Shown here: positions 1 to 9,337 of the stretch, piece by piece
Layout of the letters: each line of letters begins with the position of its first letter
Position numbering within the stretch: the first letter of the stretch is position 1
NCBI RefSeq assembly: GCF_009184865.1
Contig: NZ_CP045096.1
Coordinates: 806,001 to 870,000, forward strand
From: Streptomyces phaeolivaceus
GTDB taxonomy: Bacteria; Actinomycetota; Actinomycetes; Streptomycetales; Streptomycetaceae
Length of the DNA: 64,000 nt
Direction of reading: 5' to 3'
Notes under the pieces: generated by a model
The model's input: the letters and a program-made list of their open reading frames with translations, nothing else
The model's database searches: none
What the model was told of the DNA's origin: nothing
Translations under genes and position numbers: made by a program

Positions 1-1944
1 CCGCATCTGGCCCACGTCGTTGAGCGCGTCGAAGATCCGGAAGATGTCGATGCCGGTCTCGGTGGCCTCCTGCACGAAGGCGTCGGTCACCTCGGTCGGG
101 TACGGCGTGTAGCCGACCGTGTTGCGGCCGCGCAGCAGCATCTGGAGGCAGATGTTCGGGGCGGCGGCCCGGAAGGCGGCCAGCCGCTCCCAGGGGTCCT
201 CGGCGAGGAAGCGCAGGGCGACGTCGTAGGTGGCGCCGCCCCAGCACTCCAGGGAGAGCAGCTGCGGCAGCGTCCGGGCGACCACGGGGGCGACGGCGAG
301 CATGTCCTTCGTACGGACCCGGGTGGCCAGCAGCGACTGGTGGGCGTCGCGGAACGTGGTGTCCGTGACGCCGATGGTCGGGGACTCGCGCAGCCAGCGG
401 GCGAAGCCCTCCGGGCCCAGTTCGACGAGCTTCTGCTTGGAGCCGGCCGGGGGTTCGGCGACGGTGGGCCGCGGCAGCTTGGTGGACGGGTCGATCAGGG
501 CGGGGCGCTCACCGTGCGGCTTGTTGACCGTGACGTCGGCCAGGTAGGTGAGCAGCTTGGTGCCCCGGTCGGCGGAGTGCCGGGAGGTCAGCAGATGCGG
601 GCGCTGCTCGATGAAGGAGGTGGTGACGTTGCCGGACTGGAAGTCGGGGTCGTCGAGGACCGCCTGGAGGAACGGGATGTTCGTGGAGACGCCCCGGATG
701 CGGAACTCGGCGACCGCGCGCCGGGCCCGGTTGACGGCGGTGGTGAAGTCCCGTCCCCGGCAGGTCAGTTTGACCAGCATGGAGTCGAAGTGGGCGCTGA
801 TCTCCGTACCGGCGTGGGTGGTGCCGCCGTCGAGGCGGATACCGGAGCCGCCGGGCGAGCGGTAGGCGCTGATCCGGCCGGTGTCGGGGCGGAAGCCGTT
901 GGCCGGGTCCTCGGTGGTGATACGGCACTGCAGGGCGGCGCCGCGCAGGGTGACGGTGTCCTGGGAGAGGCCGAGGTCGGCGAGGGTGGCCCCGGCGGCG
1001 ATCCGCAGCTGGGACTGGACGAGGTCGACGTCGGTGACCTCCTCGGTGACCGTGTGCTCGACCTGGATCCGGGGGTTCATCTCGATGAAGACATGGTTGC
1101 CGTCGCGGTCGAGGAGGAACTCGACGGTGCCCGCGTTGCGGTAGCCGATCTCGCGGGCGAAGCGGACGGCGTCGGCGCAGATCCGGTCGCGCAGGACCGG
1201 GTCGAGGTTCGGGGCCGGGGCCAGCTCGATGACCTTCTGGTGGCGGCGCTGCACCGAACAGTCGCGTTCGAAGAGGTGGATGACATCGCCGTGGCCGTCG
1301 GCGAGGATCTGCACCTCGATGTGGCGGGGCTCGACGACGGCCTTCTCCAGGAAGACGGTCGGGTCGCCGAACGCGGAGGCGGCCTCGCGGGACGCGGCCT
1401 CGATGGACTCGCGCAGCGTGGCCGGGTCCTCGACGCGGCGCATCCCGCGCCCGCCGCCGCCCGCGACGGCCTTCACGAAGACGGGGAAGCCGATCTCGTC
1501 GGCGGCGCGGACCAGTTCGTCCACGTCCGTGGAGGGCTCGGAGGAGCCGAGGACGGGGACGCCCGCGGCGCGGGCGGCGGCGACCGCGCGCGCCTTGTTG
1601 CCGGTCAGCTCCAGGATGTGGGCGCTGGGGCCGACGAAGGTGATGCCGGCCTCCTCGCACGCGCGCGCCAGCTCGGGGTTCTCGGAGAGGAAGCCGTAGC
1701 CCGGGTAGACGGCGTCGGCGCCCGCCAGCCGGGCGGCGCGGATGATCTCCTCGACCGAGAGATACGCCCGCACGGGGTGTCCCGGTTCGCCGATCTCGTA
1801 GGCCTCGTCGGCCTTGAGCCGGTGCAGCGAGTTGCGGTCCTCGTGGGGGAAGACGGCGACCGTCCGCGCACCCACTTCGTAGCCTGCGCGGAACGCGCGG
1901 ATCGCGATCTCGCCACGGTTGGCGACCAGTACCTTGCGGAGCAT
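1..1944 (-). CDS. pyc: Pyruvate carboxylase, N-terminal 648 residues (3' end outside window)
   Basis: Biotin-dependent, ATP-driven carboxylation of pyruvate to oxaloacetate (anaplerosis, cytoplasm). The visible part starts MLRKVLVANRGEIAIRAFRA, the classic biotin-carboxylase N-terminus, followed by the ATP-grasp glycine loop (KAVAGGGGRGMR), the FIEMNPRIQVEHTVTE signature and, from about residue 545, the start of the carboxyltransferase domain (GVTDTTFRDAHQSL). Full-length enzymes are about 1,120 residues, so the rest of that domain and the biotinyl domain lie beyond base 1. The ATG at 1944 follows an AAGGGA ribosome site. Identification is very secure; only the truncation by the window edge limits it. 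Confidence 0.97.
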   Translation of the reverse strand, partial: MLRKVLVANRGEIAIRAFRAGYEVGARTVAVFPHEDRNSLHRLKADEAYEIGEPGHPVRAYLSVEEIIRAARLAGADAVYPGYGFLSENPELARACEEAGITFVGPSAHILELTGNKARAVAAARAAGVPVLGSSEPSTDVDELVRAADEIGFPVFVKAVAGGGGRGMRRVEDPATLRESIEAASREAASAFGDPTVFLEKAVVEPRHIEVQILADGHGDVIHLFERDCSVQRRHQKVIELAPAPNLDPVLRDRICADAVRFAREIGYRNAGTVEFLLDRDGNHVFIEMNPRIQVEHTVTEEVTDVDLVQSQLRIAAGATLADLGLSQDTVTLRGAALQCRITTEDPANGFRPDTGRISAYRSPGGSGIRLDGGTTHAGTEISAHFDSMLVKLTCRGRDFTTAVNRARRAVAEFRIRGVSTNIPFLQAVLDDPDFQSGNVTTSFIEQRPHLLTSRHSADRGTKLLTYLADVTVNKPHGERPALIDPSTKLPRPTVAEPPAGSKQKLVELGPEGFARWLRESPTIGVTDTTFRDAHQSLLATRVRTKDMLAVAPVVARTLPQLLSLECWGGATYDVALRFLAEDPWERLAAFRAAAPNICLQMLLRGRNTVGYTPYPTEVTDAFVQEATETGIDIFRIFDALNDVGQMR

Positions 1945-2013
1945 CTCTGATCCCTTCGAGCTGCCATGAGGACACCATGGTCCCGGCCATGATGCCGTCG
2001 CACCACAGGAATC

Positions 2014-2155
2014 GTGTCACTCAGTGCCATGTGAGCCCGGTCACTTCCCGGGCCGGACCATGCGATCGCCGGACATTCCACCCGGCCGGCGCGCCCACCG
2101 ACCGTCGTGCCCGTACGAAATCCCGGCTCGTGTGACCCTCAGTGCCACATGAGCC
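2014..2155. repeat. Imperfect 24-bp direct repeat in the pyc upstream region
   Basis: Two 24-bp copies at 2014-2037 and 2132-2155 match at about 20 positions and share the core CTCAGTGCCA, flanked in both by a TGAGCC end. They are 118 bp apart. The first lies 70 bp before the pyc start, so a regulator binding both copies is possible; no factor is identified. The rest of this 233-bp gap between pyc and the upstream kinase gene shows nothing recognisable. Confidence 0.35.
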
Positions 2156-2177
2156 GTCGACGTCCACCGACCACCCG

Positions 2178-3872
2178 TCACCCTCCCACCGCGAACTGGC
2201 TGCCCGTCTTCTCGCCGTCGTCGGTCCGTGCCGCCGCGACACAGCGGAAGACCCGGAGCCCGTCGTCCCACTGTGCCGCGCTCGGCGGAATGATGTCGAC
2301 GCTCCACTCCTCGGCGACCCGTCGCCCCTCGGATGTCATCGACGCGGACATGACCTTCTGGGAGCAGAGCGCCTTCACATCGGGGTGCTTGACCAGGTCG
2401 CGGGCGTTGTTGGTCTGTCCGTCCTTCGGCAGCGGGGCGACGGCGAAGGTCTCCCACACATGCTTGGCCTGGCAGTCGGCGCGGCTGACCGTGACGATGC
2501 CGGAGATGTCGACGATCCCGCTCCAGCACTCGGGGGTCTCGACGCATCGGCCGCCCACACCGGCGACACTCGTCGCGGCGCAGTCCTCCGTCGTGGTCGC
2601 CACCCCGAACCCCGAGGCGCCCTCGGCCTCGGCGGTGGCGCCGGAGGACGGCGAGGCGGTGGCGGAGGAGCCGCCCGCACCGCCGGCGTCGTCCTCGCCG
2701 TTCTGGTACGTCACCACGGTGACCGACACGCTCACGGAGACGGCCACGGCCGCGAGGACGGCGAGGACGGCCGGCCGGCGCCGCACCCGCTTCCGCCCGC
2801 CGTCGCCCTCCCCGTCCCGGTCGGGCCCGGGGACGACGGTGGTACCGCCCCCGCCGCCCGCCGTCGGCGCGTCCCGGTACGGCGGCGGCATGGTGGTGGG
2901 CGGCGCTTCCCCGTAGGGCGGCATCGTCGTCGGCGGTGTCACCGCGTACGGCGGCATCGTCGTCGGCGGTCCGCCCCGGTAGCCCGGGGCCGTCGTCATG
3001 CTCGGCGGCGGCCCGAAGCCACCACCCCCGCCGCCTCCCAGATCCACGGTGTCGAGGTCGACCGCGGCGAGGGCGTCGCGGAACGCGCCCGCGTCGGACA
3101 GGCGGTGGGCGGGGTCGGGCGCGAGGGCGTACCGGAGCGCCGAGTTGAGGGCGGGCGGCACTCCGGGGAGGTCGGCGTAGGGCCAGGTGTGGCGGACGAT
3201 CAGCTCGGCGAGGCTGAGCTGGGTGCCGTCCTCCGGGTAGTGCGGCGGGCGCCCGCACAGCAGGGCGTAGACGGTCGCGGCGAGGGAGTAGACATCACCG
3301 GCCGGGGTCGGGTCGGCCATGTGGAAGGCCTCGGGCGGCGCGTACGCGGGGGTCAACGCCTCGCGGGTCACGGACAGTTCGCGTCCCGGCTGGGGCATGG
3401 CGGCGAGGCCGAAGTCGGTGAGGGCGACACCGCCGTACCGGTTGACCATGACGTTGCCGGGCTTGATGTCGCGGTGCAGCACCCCGGCGGCGTGGGCGGC
3501 GGCCACCGCGTCGGCGAGGCCCACCCCGATGTCGCGGGCCTCCTTGGCGGGGAGCGCGCCCTGCCGGTGCAGCCGTTCGCCGAGCGAGCCGCCGGGGCAC
3601 AGCTCCAGCACCATGTAGGGGCGGTTGTCGGCGAGCACCCCGGCGTCGTACACCGGGACCACATGGGGGTGTCCGGAGAGCTGTCCGGCGGCGGTGACCT
3701 CGCGCAGGAAGCGCTGGCGGTCGCGGGGAGTGGAGAGCACCCTGCTGTCCACCTTCAGCGCGACCTCACGGCCCACGGCCAGCTGCCGGGCCCGGTAGAC
3801 GGTGGCGAAGCCGCCCTGGCCCAGGACTTCCTGGATCTCGTAACCGGGCAGTTCCGTTCTTTCGGGCCCCAT
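2178..3872 (-). CDS. Membrane-anchored Ser/Thr protein kinase (PASTA-less, proline-rich linker)
   Basis: Hanks-type kinase of 564 residues. The glycine-rich loop GQGGFATVY (about 18-26), catalytic Lys40, HRDIKPGN (133-140) and DFG (153-155) are all intact, so it should be active. After the kinase domain comes a Gly/Pro-rich linker with imperfect repeats of the type PPTTMPPY, then one transmembrane helix at about 367-390 and an extracytoplasmic domain of about 170 residues containing four or five cysteines. No PASTA repeats are present, so the ligand is unknown. The start at 3872 is the first ATG preceding the conserved domain. It could be cotranscribed with pyc (same strand, 233-bp gap), but that is unproven. 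Confidence 0.9.
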   Translation of the reverse strand: MGPERTELPGYEIQEVLGQGGFATVYRARQLAVGREVALKVDSRVLSTPRDRQRFLREVTAAGQLSGHPHVVPVYDAGVLADNRPYMVLELCPGGSLGERLHRQGALPAKEARDIGVGLADAVAAAHAAGVLHRDIKPGNVMVNRYGGVALTDFGLAAMPQPGRELSVTREALTPAYAPPEAFHMADPTPAGDVYSLAATVYALLCGRPPHYPEDGTQLSLAELIVRHTWPYADLPGVPPALNSALRYALAPDPAHRLSDAGAFRDALAAVDLDTVDLGGGGGGGFGPPPSMTTAPGYRGGPPTTMPPYAVTPPTTMPPYGEAPPTTMPPPYRDAPTAGGGGGTTVVPGPDRDGEGDGGRKRVRRRPAVLAVLAAVAVSVSVSVTVVTYQNGEDDAGGAGGSSATASPSSGATAEAEGASGFGVATTTEDCAATSVAGVGGRCVETPECWSGIVDISGIVTVSRADCQAKHVWETFAVAPLPKDGQTNNARDLVKHPDVKALCSQKVMSASMTSEGRRVAEEWSVDIIPPSAAQWDDGLRVFRCVAAARTDDGEKTGSQFAVGG

Positions 3873-4120
3873 CGTCTGCCGTACCCCCAGCGCACAGCCC
3901 TGGTCAGGACGTCCGACCGAGGTGAGGCGAGACTCTAGCCGAGCCCGATGACCATACCGCCGGTTAAATCGTTTCATTTCCGCTGGACTCCATCGCATCC
4001 GACCTATTGACCGGATTCGACGCGGAACCCTAACCTCCGGGCAATCGAATTGAAACCTTTCACCACAGCTCTCACCACAGCTCCTCCACCGCATCCCTCC
4101 CCTCGATCCGAAGGTGCGCC

Positions 4121-7100
4121 ATGGCACAGGACTTCTCACGGCGAAGACTCCTCCAGTTCAGCGGTATCGCGACGGCCTCCGTCGTCCTGTCCGGGCCCCG
4201 GGCCTTCGCCGCCTCCGGCTCGACCGCTACGGCCGCGACCGCGGAGGGGGCGCTCGTGCCGACCGGGATGCTCACGGATCTGCTTCCGCGGACGCTCGCC
4301 ACCGAGGCCGGGCGGAACCCCCGTTTCAGCTGGCAGGTGCCGGACTTCCGCGAGGGCACGGTGCAGCGCGCCTACCAGCTCCAGGTGGCGACCACCCCGG
4401 ACGGTTTCGAGGACGACGAGCTGCTGCTGTGGGACTCCGGCAAGCGGGACTCCGCCGACTCCACGGCCGTACCGTACGGCGGACCGGCGCTGCGGCCCCG
4501 TACGGCCTACTGGTGGCGGGTCCGGAACTGGTGCAACAAGCGTTCGGAATGGTCGAAACCCGTCCTCCTGGCCACGTCGGTGGAGGACGAGTGGGAGGCG
4601 AAGCCGATCTGGGTACCCGCCGGGCCCGTGATGACCGACGGCACCCTCACCGTCCGTGTGAAGATCACCGCCGTGGCGGCCGGGGTGTGGTTCCGGGCCA
4701 CGAACACCGCCAACAACTACATGTGGCAGCTGCGCGCGGGCACCACCGGTGTGCTGCGCAAGCACATCTGTGTGAACGGCACGTACACCGTCCTCGCCGA
4801 GGTGCGGCTGCCGTTCGCGGTCAACACCGGGGAATGGGTGGACCTGAGTTTCACCATGACCGGCTCCACCTTCACCACCACCGTCAACGGCACCGTCGTC
4901 GACACCACCACCGACAGCCGCTACGCCTCCGGCAACATCGGCCTGCGCAACGGCAGCACCGAGTCGCAGACCTACGACCGGGTCACCTTCACGGCCGCCG
5001 ACGGCACGGTCCTCCTCGACGACGACTTCGCCTCCGACAAGGGCACCTTCGCCACCGGCACGGTCTCCGGCGGCGTCCTCACCTTCCCGACCGGCGCCTC
5101 CTCGCTCTCCTCCTATGGCGCCGACGACACCTGGGCACTGCTGCGCCACGAGTACGACACCAAGTCCGGCAAGGAGATAGCCGCGGCGGTCCTCTACGTC
5201 GCGGCCACCTCGCCCGATCCGGCCCGGCAGTACGTCGCGAAGGTGTGGAGCAACGGCCGCACCGTCGGCTACGCCTCCGTCCGCTCCGGCACCGGAACGG
5301 CCTACCAGGCCTTCGACGTGACCTCCACGCTCCACGCCGACGGCAAGCCCAACGCGCTGGCCGCGCTGTGCTGGACGACCTCGCAGCAGAAGTTCCTGGC
5401 CCAGCTGGAGATCACGTACACCGACGGCAGCCGGTCGACGGTCGCCTCCGGGGACCACTGGACGGCGCGCCGCCAGGCCGGGTTGCTGCCGTCGAAGGGC
5501 AGTGCGGGCAGCAGTTACTTCACCGTCCCGCAGGAGTACTGGGACCTGCGCCGCGAGCCGGTGGGCTGGACGAAGCCCGGCTTCGACGACGGCGAGTGGC
5601 TGACGCCGGTGGTCCGTACGGCGATCGACGGGCTCGTGCCCGCGCCGATCGAGGCGATACGGCCGCACGACGTCACCCCGGCCTCCGTCACCAAGGTCGC
5701 CGACGGGCGCTGGCTGGTCGACCTCGGCCGGGAGATCGTCGGCGGGCTCGCCCTGGAGATCACGGGCAGCGCGGGCGACACCGTCGAGGTGCGGCTCGGC
5801 GAGGAGCTGAACACGGACGGCACGGTCCGGTACCAGCTGCGCGCCACCAACACCTACCGCGAGGTGTGGACCCTGCGCGACGGCGAGCAGCGCTTCGAGC
5901 ACTGGGGCTACCGGGGCTTCCGCTGGGCCGAACTGCGCACCACGCTCGATCTGTCGGAGGCGGTCGTCACCGGCCGCGCCTGGAAGCTCGACTGGGACGA
6001 CTCGCAGGCCTCGTTCCGCAGCTCGGACGCCGACCTGGACCGGGTCTGGGAGCTGTGCCGCTACTCCATCGAGGCCACGCGCGGCGACCTCTACACGGAC
6101 ACCCCCACCCGTGAACGCGGCCCGTACGAGGGCGACGCGCTGATCAACCAGCTCTCCGAGTACGGCGTCCAGCGCTCCTACGCCCTCGCCCGCTTCTCGA
6201 ACGACTATCTGGTCCGCAAGGGCACCTGGCCCACCGAGTACCGGCTGATGTGCGCGATCTCCGCGTGGGAGGACTACCTCGCCACCGGCGACGACCGGCA
6301 ACTCGCCAAGGACTACGACCTGTTGACGGCGAAGAACCTCACCTCGTACCTGGACTCCGCCGGGCTGGTCCGCAAGGCGCCCGGCAACACCAGCCAGGAC
6401 CTGGGCGATCTGGTCGACTGGCCCGCCGCCAGCCGGGACGGATATGTCTTCACCAACGTCAACACGGTCGTCAACGCCTTCCAGTACGCGGCGTTCCAGG
6501 CCCTCGCCGAGTGCGCGGCGGCCCTCGGCAAGGACGCCGACGCGACCGTTCTGCGCGGCCGGGCCGACACCCTCGCCGCGTCCATGCGCGCCACTCTGCT
6601 CGACAGCGCGGGCGGGCGTTTCCTCGACGGCGTCGGCACCACGCACAGCGCCCAGCACGCCACCGCCTTCCCGGTGGCGCTCGGTGTCGCCGACGCGCTC
6701 GACGACGAGGTGCTCTCCAAGCTGGGCGACACCCTGGCCGCGGGCGGTATGAAGGTGAGCGTCTACGGGTCGCAGTTCCTGCTCGACGCGCTGTTCCGGC
6801 TCGGCCGCTCCGACGCCGCCCTCGCCCTGCTCACCTCCACGGCCACCAACTCGTGGCTGCACATGCTGGACGCGCTCAAGGCGACGATCGTCACGGAGGC
6901 GTGGGACCCCGCGCTGAAGTCCAACATGACGCTCTCGCACGCCTGGGCGTCCGCGCCGGCCAACGTGGTGGCCCGGCACGTCCTCGGTGTCCAGGTCAGC
7001 GAGCCCGGCGCGGCCGGGTTCCGGATCCGGCCCAGGACCGGGTCACTGACCGAGGTCGACGGGACGGTGCCCTCGCTGCGGGGGCCGGTCTCGGTCACCG

Positions 7101-7333
7101 TGCGCCGCTCGGCGGACACGCACACCACCCTGGTGACCCTGCCGCCCAACTCCCGTGCCGTGCTGGAGGTGGAGATCGGGAACGCCTCCCCGAAGGCGTA
7201 CCGGGTGACGGCGGCCACGCCGCGCGGGGAGGGAAGCGCGAAGGTCGAGTCGTTCACCGACCTCACGGGCACGGTGCTGCGGATCGGCCAGATCGGTTCC
7301 GGTACCACGGAGGTGCGACGCAAGACCACTTGA
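4121..7333 (+). CDS. Secreted GH78 alpha-L-rhamnosidase
   Basis: 1,070-residue exported glycosidase expected to release terminal L-rhamnose from plant glycans or rhamnosides. The N-terminus carries a Tat signal (RRRLLQFSG, then a hydrophobic run and an AFA-A cleavage site near residue 31). Architecture fits bacterial rhamnosidases: N-terminal Fn3-like beta domain, an inserted jelly-roll/LamG-like segment (about 165-320), a second beta-sandwich, and the (alpha/alpha)6 barrel containing TPTRERGPYEGDALI, the acidic signature around the general acid. A C-terminal beta-sandwich completes it. The ATG at 4121 is preceded by GAAGGTGCGCC. No sugar transporter adjoins it; the divergent neighbour is a kinase gene. 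Confidence 0.9.
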   Translation: MAQDFSRRRLLQFSGIATASVVLSGPRAFAASGSTATAATAEGALVPTGMLTDLLPRTLATEAGRNPRFSWQVPDFREGTVQRAYQLQVATTPDGFEDDELLLWDSGKRDSADSTAVPYGGPALRPRTAYWWRVRNWCNKRSEWSKPVLLATSVEDEWEAKPIWVPAGPVMTDGTLTVRVKITAVAAGVWFRATNTANNYMWQLRAGTTGVLRKHICVNGTYTVLAEVRLPFAVNTGEWVDLSFTMTGSTFTTTVNGTVVDTTTDSRYASGNIGLRNGSTESQTYDRVTFTAADGTVLLDDDFASDKGTFATGTVSGGVLTFPTGASSLSSYGADDTWALLRHEYDTKSGKEIAAAVLYVAATSPDPARQYVAKVWSNGRTVGYASVRSGTGTAYQAFDVTSTLHADGKPNALAALCWTTSQQKFLAQLEITYTDGSRSTVASGDHWTARRQAGLLPSKGSAGSSYFTVPQEYWDLRREPVGWTKPGFDDGEWLTPVVRTAIDGLVPAPIEAIRPHDVTPASVTKVADGRWLVDLGREIVGGLALEITGSAGDTVEVRLGEELNTDGTVRYQLRATNTYREVWTLRDGEQRFEHWGYRGFRWAELRTTLDLSEAVVTGRAWKLDWDDSQASFRSSDADLDRVWELCRYSIEATRGDLYTDTPTRERGPYEGDALINQLSEYGVQRSYALARFSNDYLVRKGTWPTEYRLMCAISAWEDYLATGDDRQLAKDYDLLTAKNLTSYLDSAGLVRKAPGNTSQDLGDLVDWPAASRDGYVFTNVNTVVNAFQYAAFQALAECAAALGKDADATVLRGRADTLAASMRATLLDSAGGRFLDGVGTTHSAQHATAFPVALGVADALDDEVLSKLGDTLAAGGMKVSVYGSQFLLDALFRLGRSDAALALLTSTATNSWLHMLDALKATIVTEAWDPALKSNMTLSHAWASAPANVVARHVLGVQVSEPGAAGFRIRPRTGSLTEVDGTVPSLRGPVSVTVRRSADTHTTLVTLPPNSRAVLEVEIGNASPKAYRVTAATPRGEGSAKVESFTDLTGTVLRIGQIGSGTTEVRRKTT

Positions 7334-7382
7334 ACCCTTCCCTGACACGGAAGTGACCGATAACCCGTAACGCGGGGCCCAC

Positions 7383-7399
7383 GCTGAGCTAGCCTCAGC
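7383..7399 (+). terminator. Possible weak intrinsic terminator after the rhamnosidase gene
   Basis: GCTGAG and CTCAGC form a 6-bp stem around CTAGC, followed by TTTCTT. It sits 50 bp after the rhamnosidase stop codon. The stem is short for a Streptomyces terminator, and the same bases could belong to the promoter of the next gene. Confidence 0.3.
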
Positions 7400-7447
7400 T
7401 TTCTTGGGGGCGAACTGACGTACGCCAAAAGTCACTTCGGGGGTGTT

Positions 7448-9310
7448 GTGTCAGACCAGCGGCCGGTGCCGCCATCGTCATCGGCGGACCGGGCTCCGGC
7501 GCTGCGGCAGGCGGGGGCCCTGCCCCCGCGCCCCGGCGACCCGGACCGTATCGGTCCCTATGTGCCACTGGGGCTGCTCGGCAGCGGCGGGATGGGGCGC
7601 GTCTATCTGGCGCGCCCCGCGGACGGCGGGCCCGACCTCGTCGCCGTGAAGGTGATCAGGCCCGAGTACGCGGAGGACGTCCGGTTCCGCCGCCGGTTCG
7701 AGCAGGAGGCGGCGGTCCACGCCAAGGTGCGCACCGCGCGTATGCCGCGCCTGGCCGGTACGGGCTTCCGGGACGAACTGCTGTGGATGGCCACCGAGTA
7801 TCTGCCGGGGCTCGACCTGGCGGCGGCCGTGGACGAGGACGGACCGCTGCCGGTCGCCGCCGTGCGGCGGCTGGTGGCGGAGCTGGGCCGGGCCATCGCC
7901 GACCTGTCCGCCGCCGGGATCGTGCACCGGGATCTGAAGCCGTCCAATGTGCTGCTGTCCGCCCGGGGCGCGCATGTCATCGACTTCGGGATCGCCAAGG
8001 CCGCCGACGCGAGCGCGATCACCGGCACGGGCAATCGGGTCGGCACCCCGGCCTACATGTCCCCGGAGTATCTGCGGACGGGCACCTGCGACACCGCGTC
8101 GGACGTGTTCTCCCTGGCCTGCGCCCTGGTCTTCGCGGCGACCGGGAGCGCCCCGTTCGGCGACGGCACCGGGGTGGACGTCATGCACCGGGTGGCGTTC
8201 GAGGAACCCAACGCGCAGGTGCTCGCCGAGATCGCGACGGCCGACGCCCCGCTCGCCTCGCTGCTGGCCGCGTGCCTGGCCAAGGAGCCCGGTCGTCGAC
8301 CGACACCGGAGCAGCTGATCGAGGGCGGCGCACCCGCCACACCCCTCGCACCCGCCACACCCGCCTCGCCGACCGCCGCGTCCACCGCGACGGGGGCGAC
8401 CGACGCGACCGACACCTTCGGCTGGCCCGAACCGCTGGCCGGCCGGGTGCGTGAGCGGCAGCGGGCGTACGAGACGCTGTGCCGTCTCCCTCTCGAACAG
8501 CCCGGCCCCGGACCGCTGGTGAGGGCGGCGGCCCCGGCCGCCACCGACGCGCCACCGGGGCCGCCCGCCGACGGGCCGGCCCAGCCGTCGCCGCCGGCCG
8601 CGCCCCGGGGCCGGAACCGGCACCGACGGGTGCTGATCGGGGCCGCCGGTCTGGCCCTCTGCCTCGCCGCCGCCGGCGTCGGCGCCCTCATGCTCCTGAA
8701 CCCCGTCACCACCACGGCCTCGCCGCCGCGGGGTGCGGCGGCGTCCTCCGACGCGCTGCCGGACGACGCCCCCTCGGTGTCGGCGTCCGCGCGTGCGAAC
8801 GGCGCGGACGCCGATCCGGACGGCGGGTCGGGGGTCGCGGAGGTGTCCGGCGAGGACGACCGGCCCTCGGCCGCCGACGACGGCGCACATCCCGACGCGT
8901 CCGACCCCGACAGCGGCTCCGACTCCGGCACGGGTTCCGGTACCGGGTCCTCCGACGACGACCCGCACACCGATTCGTCCGCGCCCGCCACCGGGACGAG
9001 CGCGCCCTCCGAGCCCACACCGACCCCGTCCGACGCGTCCACCGAGCCCGCCACCCCGGCCTGGCTCACGGACTGCACCTACTACTACGGCAACGGACGC
9101 ACCCGCCTGGGCGACACCGGCAAACGCGTCCTCCAGGCGCAGTGCATGCTGTCCAAGCGGGGCTACGGCCTCGGGGGCGGCGGCGTGGACGGCGAGTTCG
9201 ACTCCGGCACGCAGGCCGCCGTGCGGAGTTTCCAGCGGGACAAGGGACTGCAGGTCACCGACGGTGTCGTACGTCCACGGGTCTGGAAGGCGCTGCGTTC
9301 CGCCGAGTGA
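7448..9310 (+). CDS. Ser/Thr protein kinase with C-terminal peptidoglycan-binding domain
   Basis: 620-residue transmembrane kinase. Gly loop GSGGMGRVY (45-53), catalytic Lys68, HRDLKPSN (160-167) and DFG (179-181) are present. A low-complexity Ala/Pro linker leads to one membrane helix (about 395-417), then a Ser/Asp/Thr-rich external stalk and, from about 540, a PG_binding_1-like domain (LGDTGKRVLQAQCML ... DGEFDSGTQAAVRSFQ). It therefore most likely senses cell-wall material outside and phosphorylates cytoplasmic targets. The GTG at 7448 follows a G-rich stretch; no better start is visible. Substrates cannot be inferred from the neighbourhood. Confidence 0.92.
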   Translation: MSDQRPVPPSSSADRAPALRQAGALPPRPGDPDRIGPYVPLGLLGSGGMGRVYLARPADGGPDLVAVKVIRPEYAEDVRFRRRFEQEAAVHAKVRTARMPRLAGTGFRDELLWMATEYLPGLDLAAAVDEDGPLPVAAVRRLVAELGRAIADLSAAGIVHRDLKPSNVLLSARGAHVIDFGIAKAADASAITGTGNRVGTPAYMSPEYLRTGTCDTASDVFSLACALVFAATGSAPFGDGTGVDVMHRVAFEEPNAQVLAEIATADAPLASLLAACLAKEPGRRPTPEQLIEGGAPATPLAPATPASPTAASTATGATDATDTFGWPEPLAGRVRERQRAYETLCRLPLEQPGPGPLVRAAAPAATDAPPGPPADGPAQPSPPAAPRGRNRHRRVLIGAAGLALCLAAAGVGALMLLNPVTTTASPPRGAAASSDALPDDAPSVSASARANGADADPDGGSGVAEVSGEDDRPSAADDGAHPDASDPDSGSDSGTGSGTGSSDDDPHTDSSAPATGTSAPSEPTPTPSDASTEPATPAWLTDCTYYYGNGRTRLGDTGKRVLQAQCMLSKRGYGLGGGGVDGEFDSGTQAAVRSFQRDKGLQVTDGVVRPRVWKALRSAE

Positions 9311-9337
9311 GGCGGGCGGTTCGCGGGCCCGGGTCCG

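Noticed and set aside
340..1950. 536-codon open frame on the plus strand opposite pyc
   Set aside because: Antisense shadow of the pyruvate carboxylase gene; Gly/Val/Asp-rich with no domain.
4136..6979. 947-codon minus-strand frame opposite the GH78 gene
   Set aside because: Antisense shadow; the plus-strand frame has signal peptide and family motifs.
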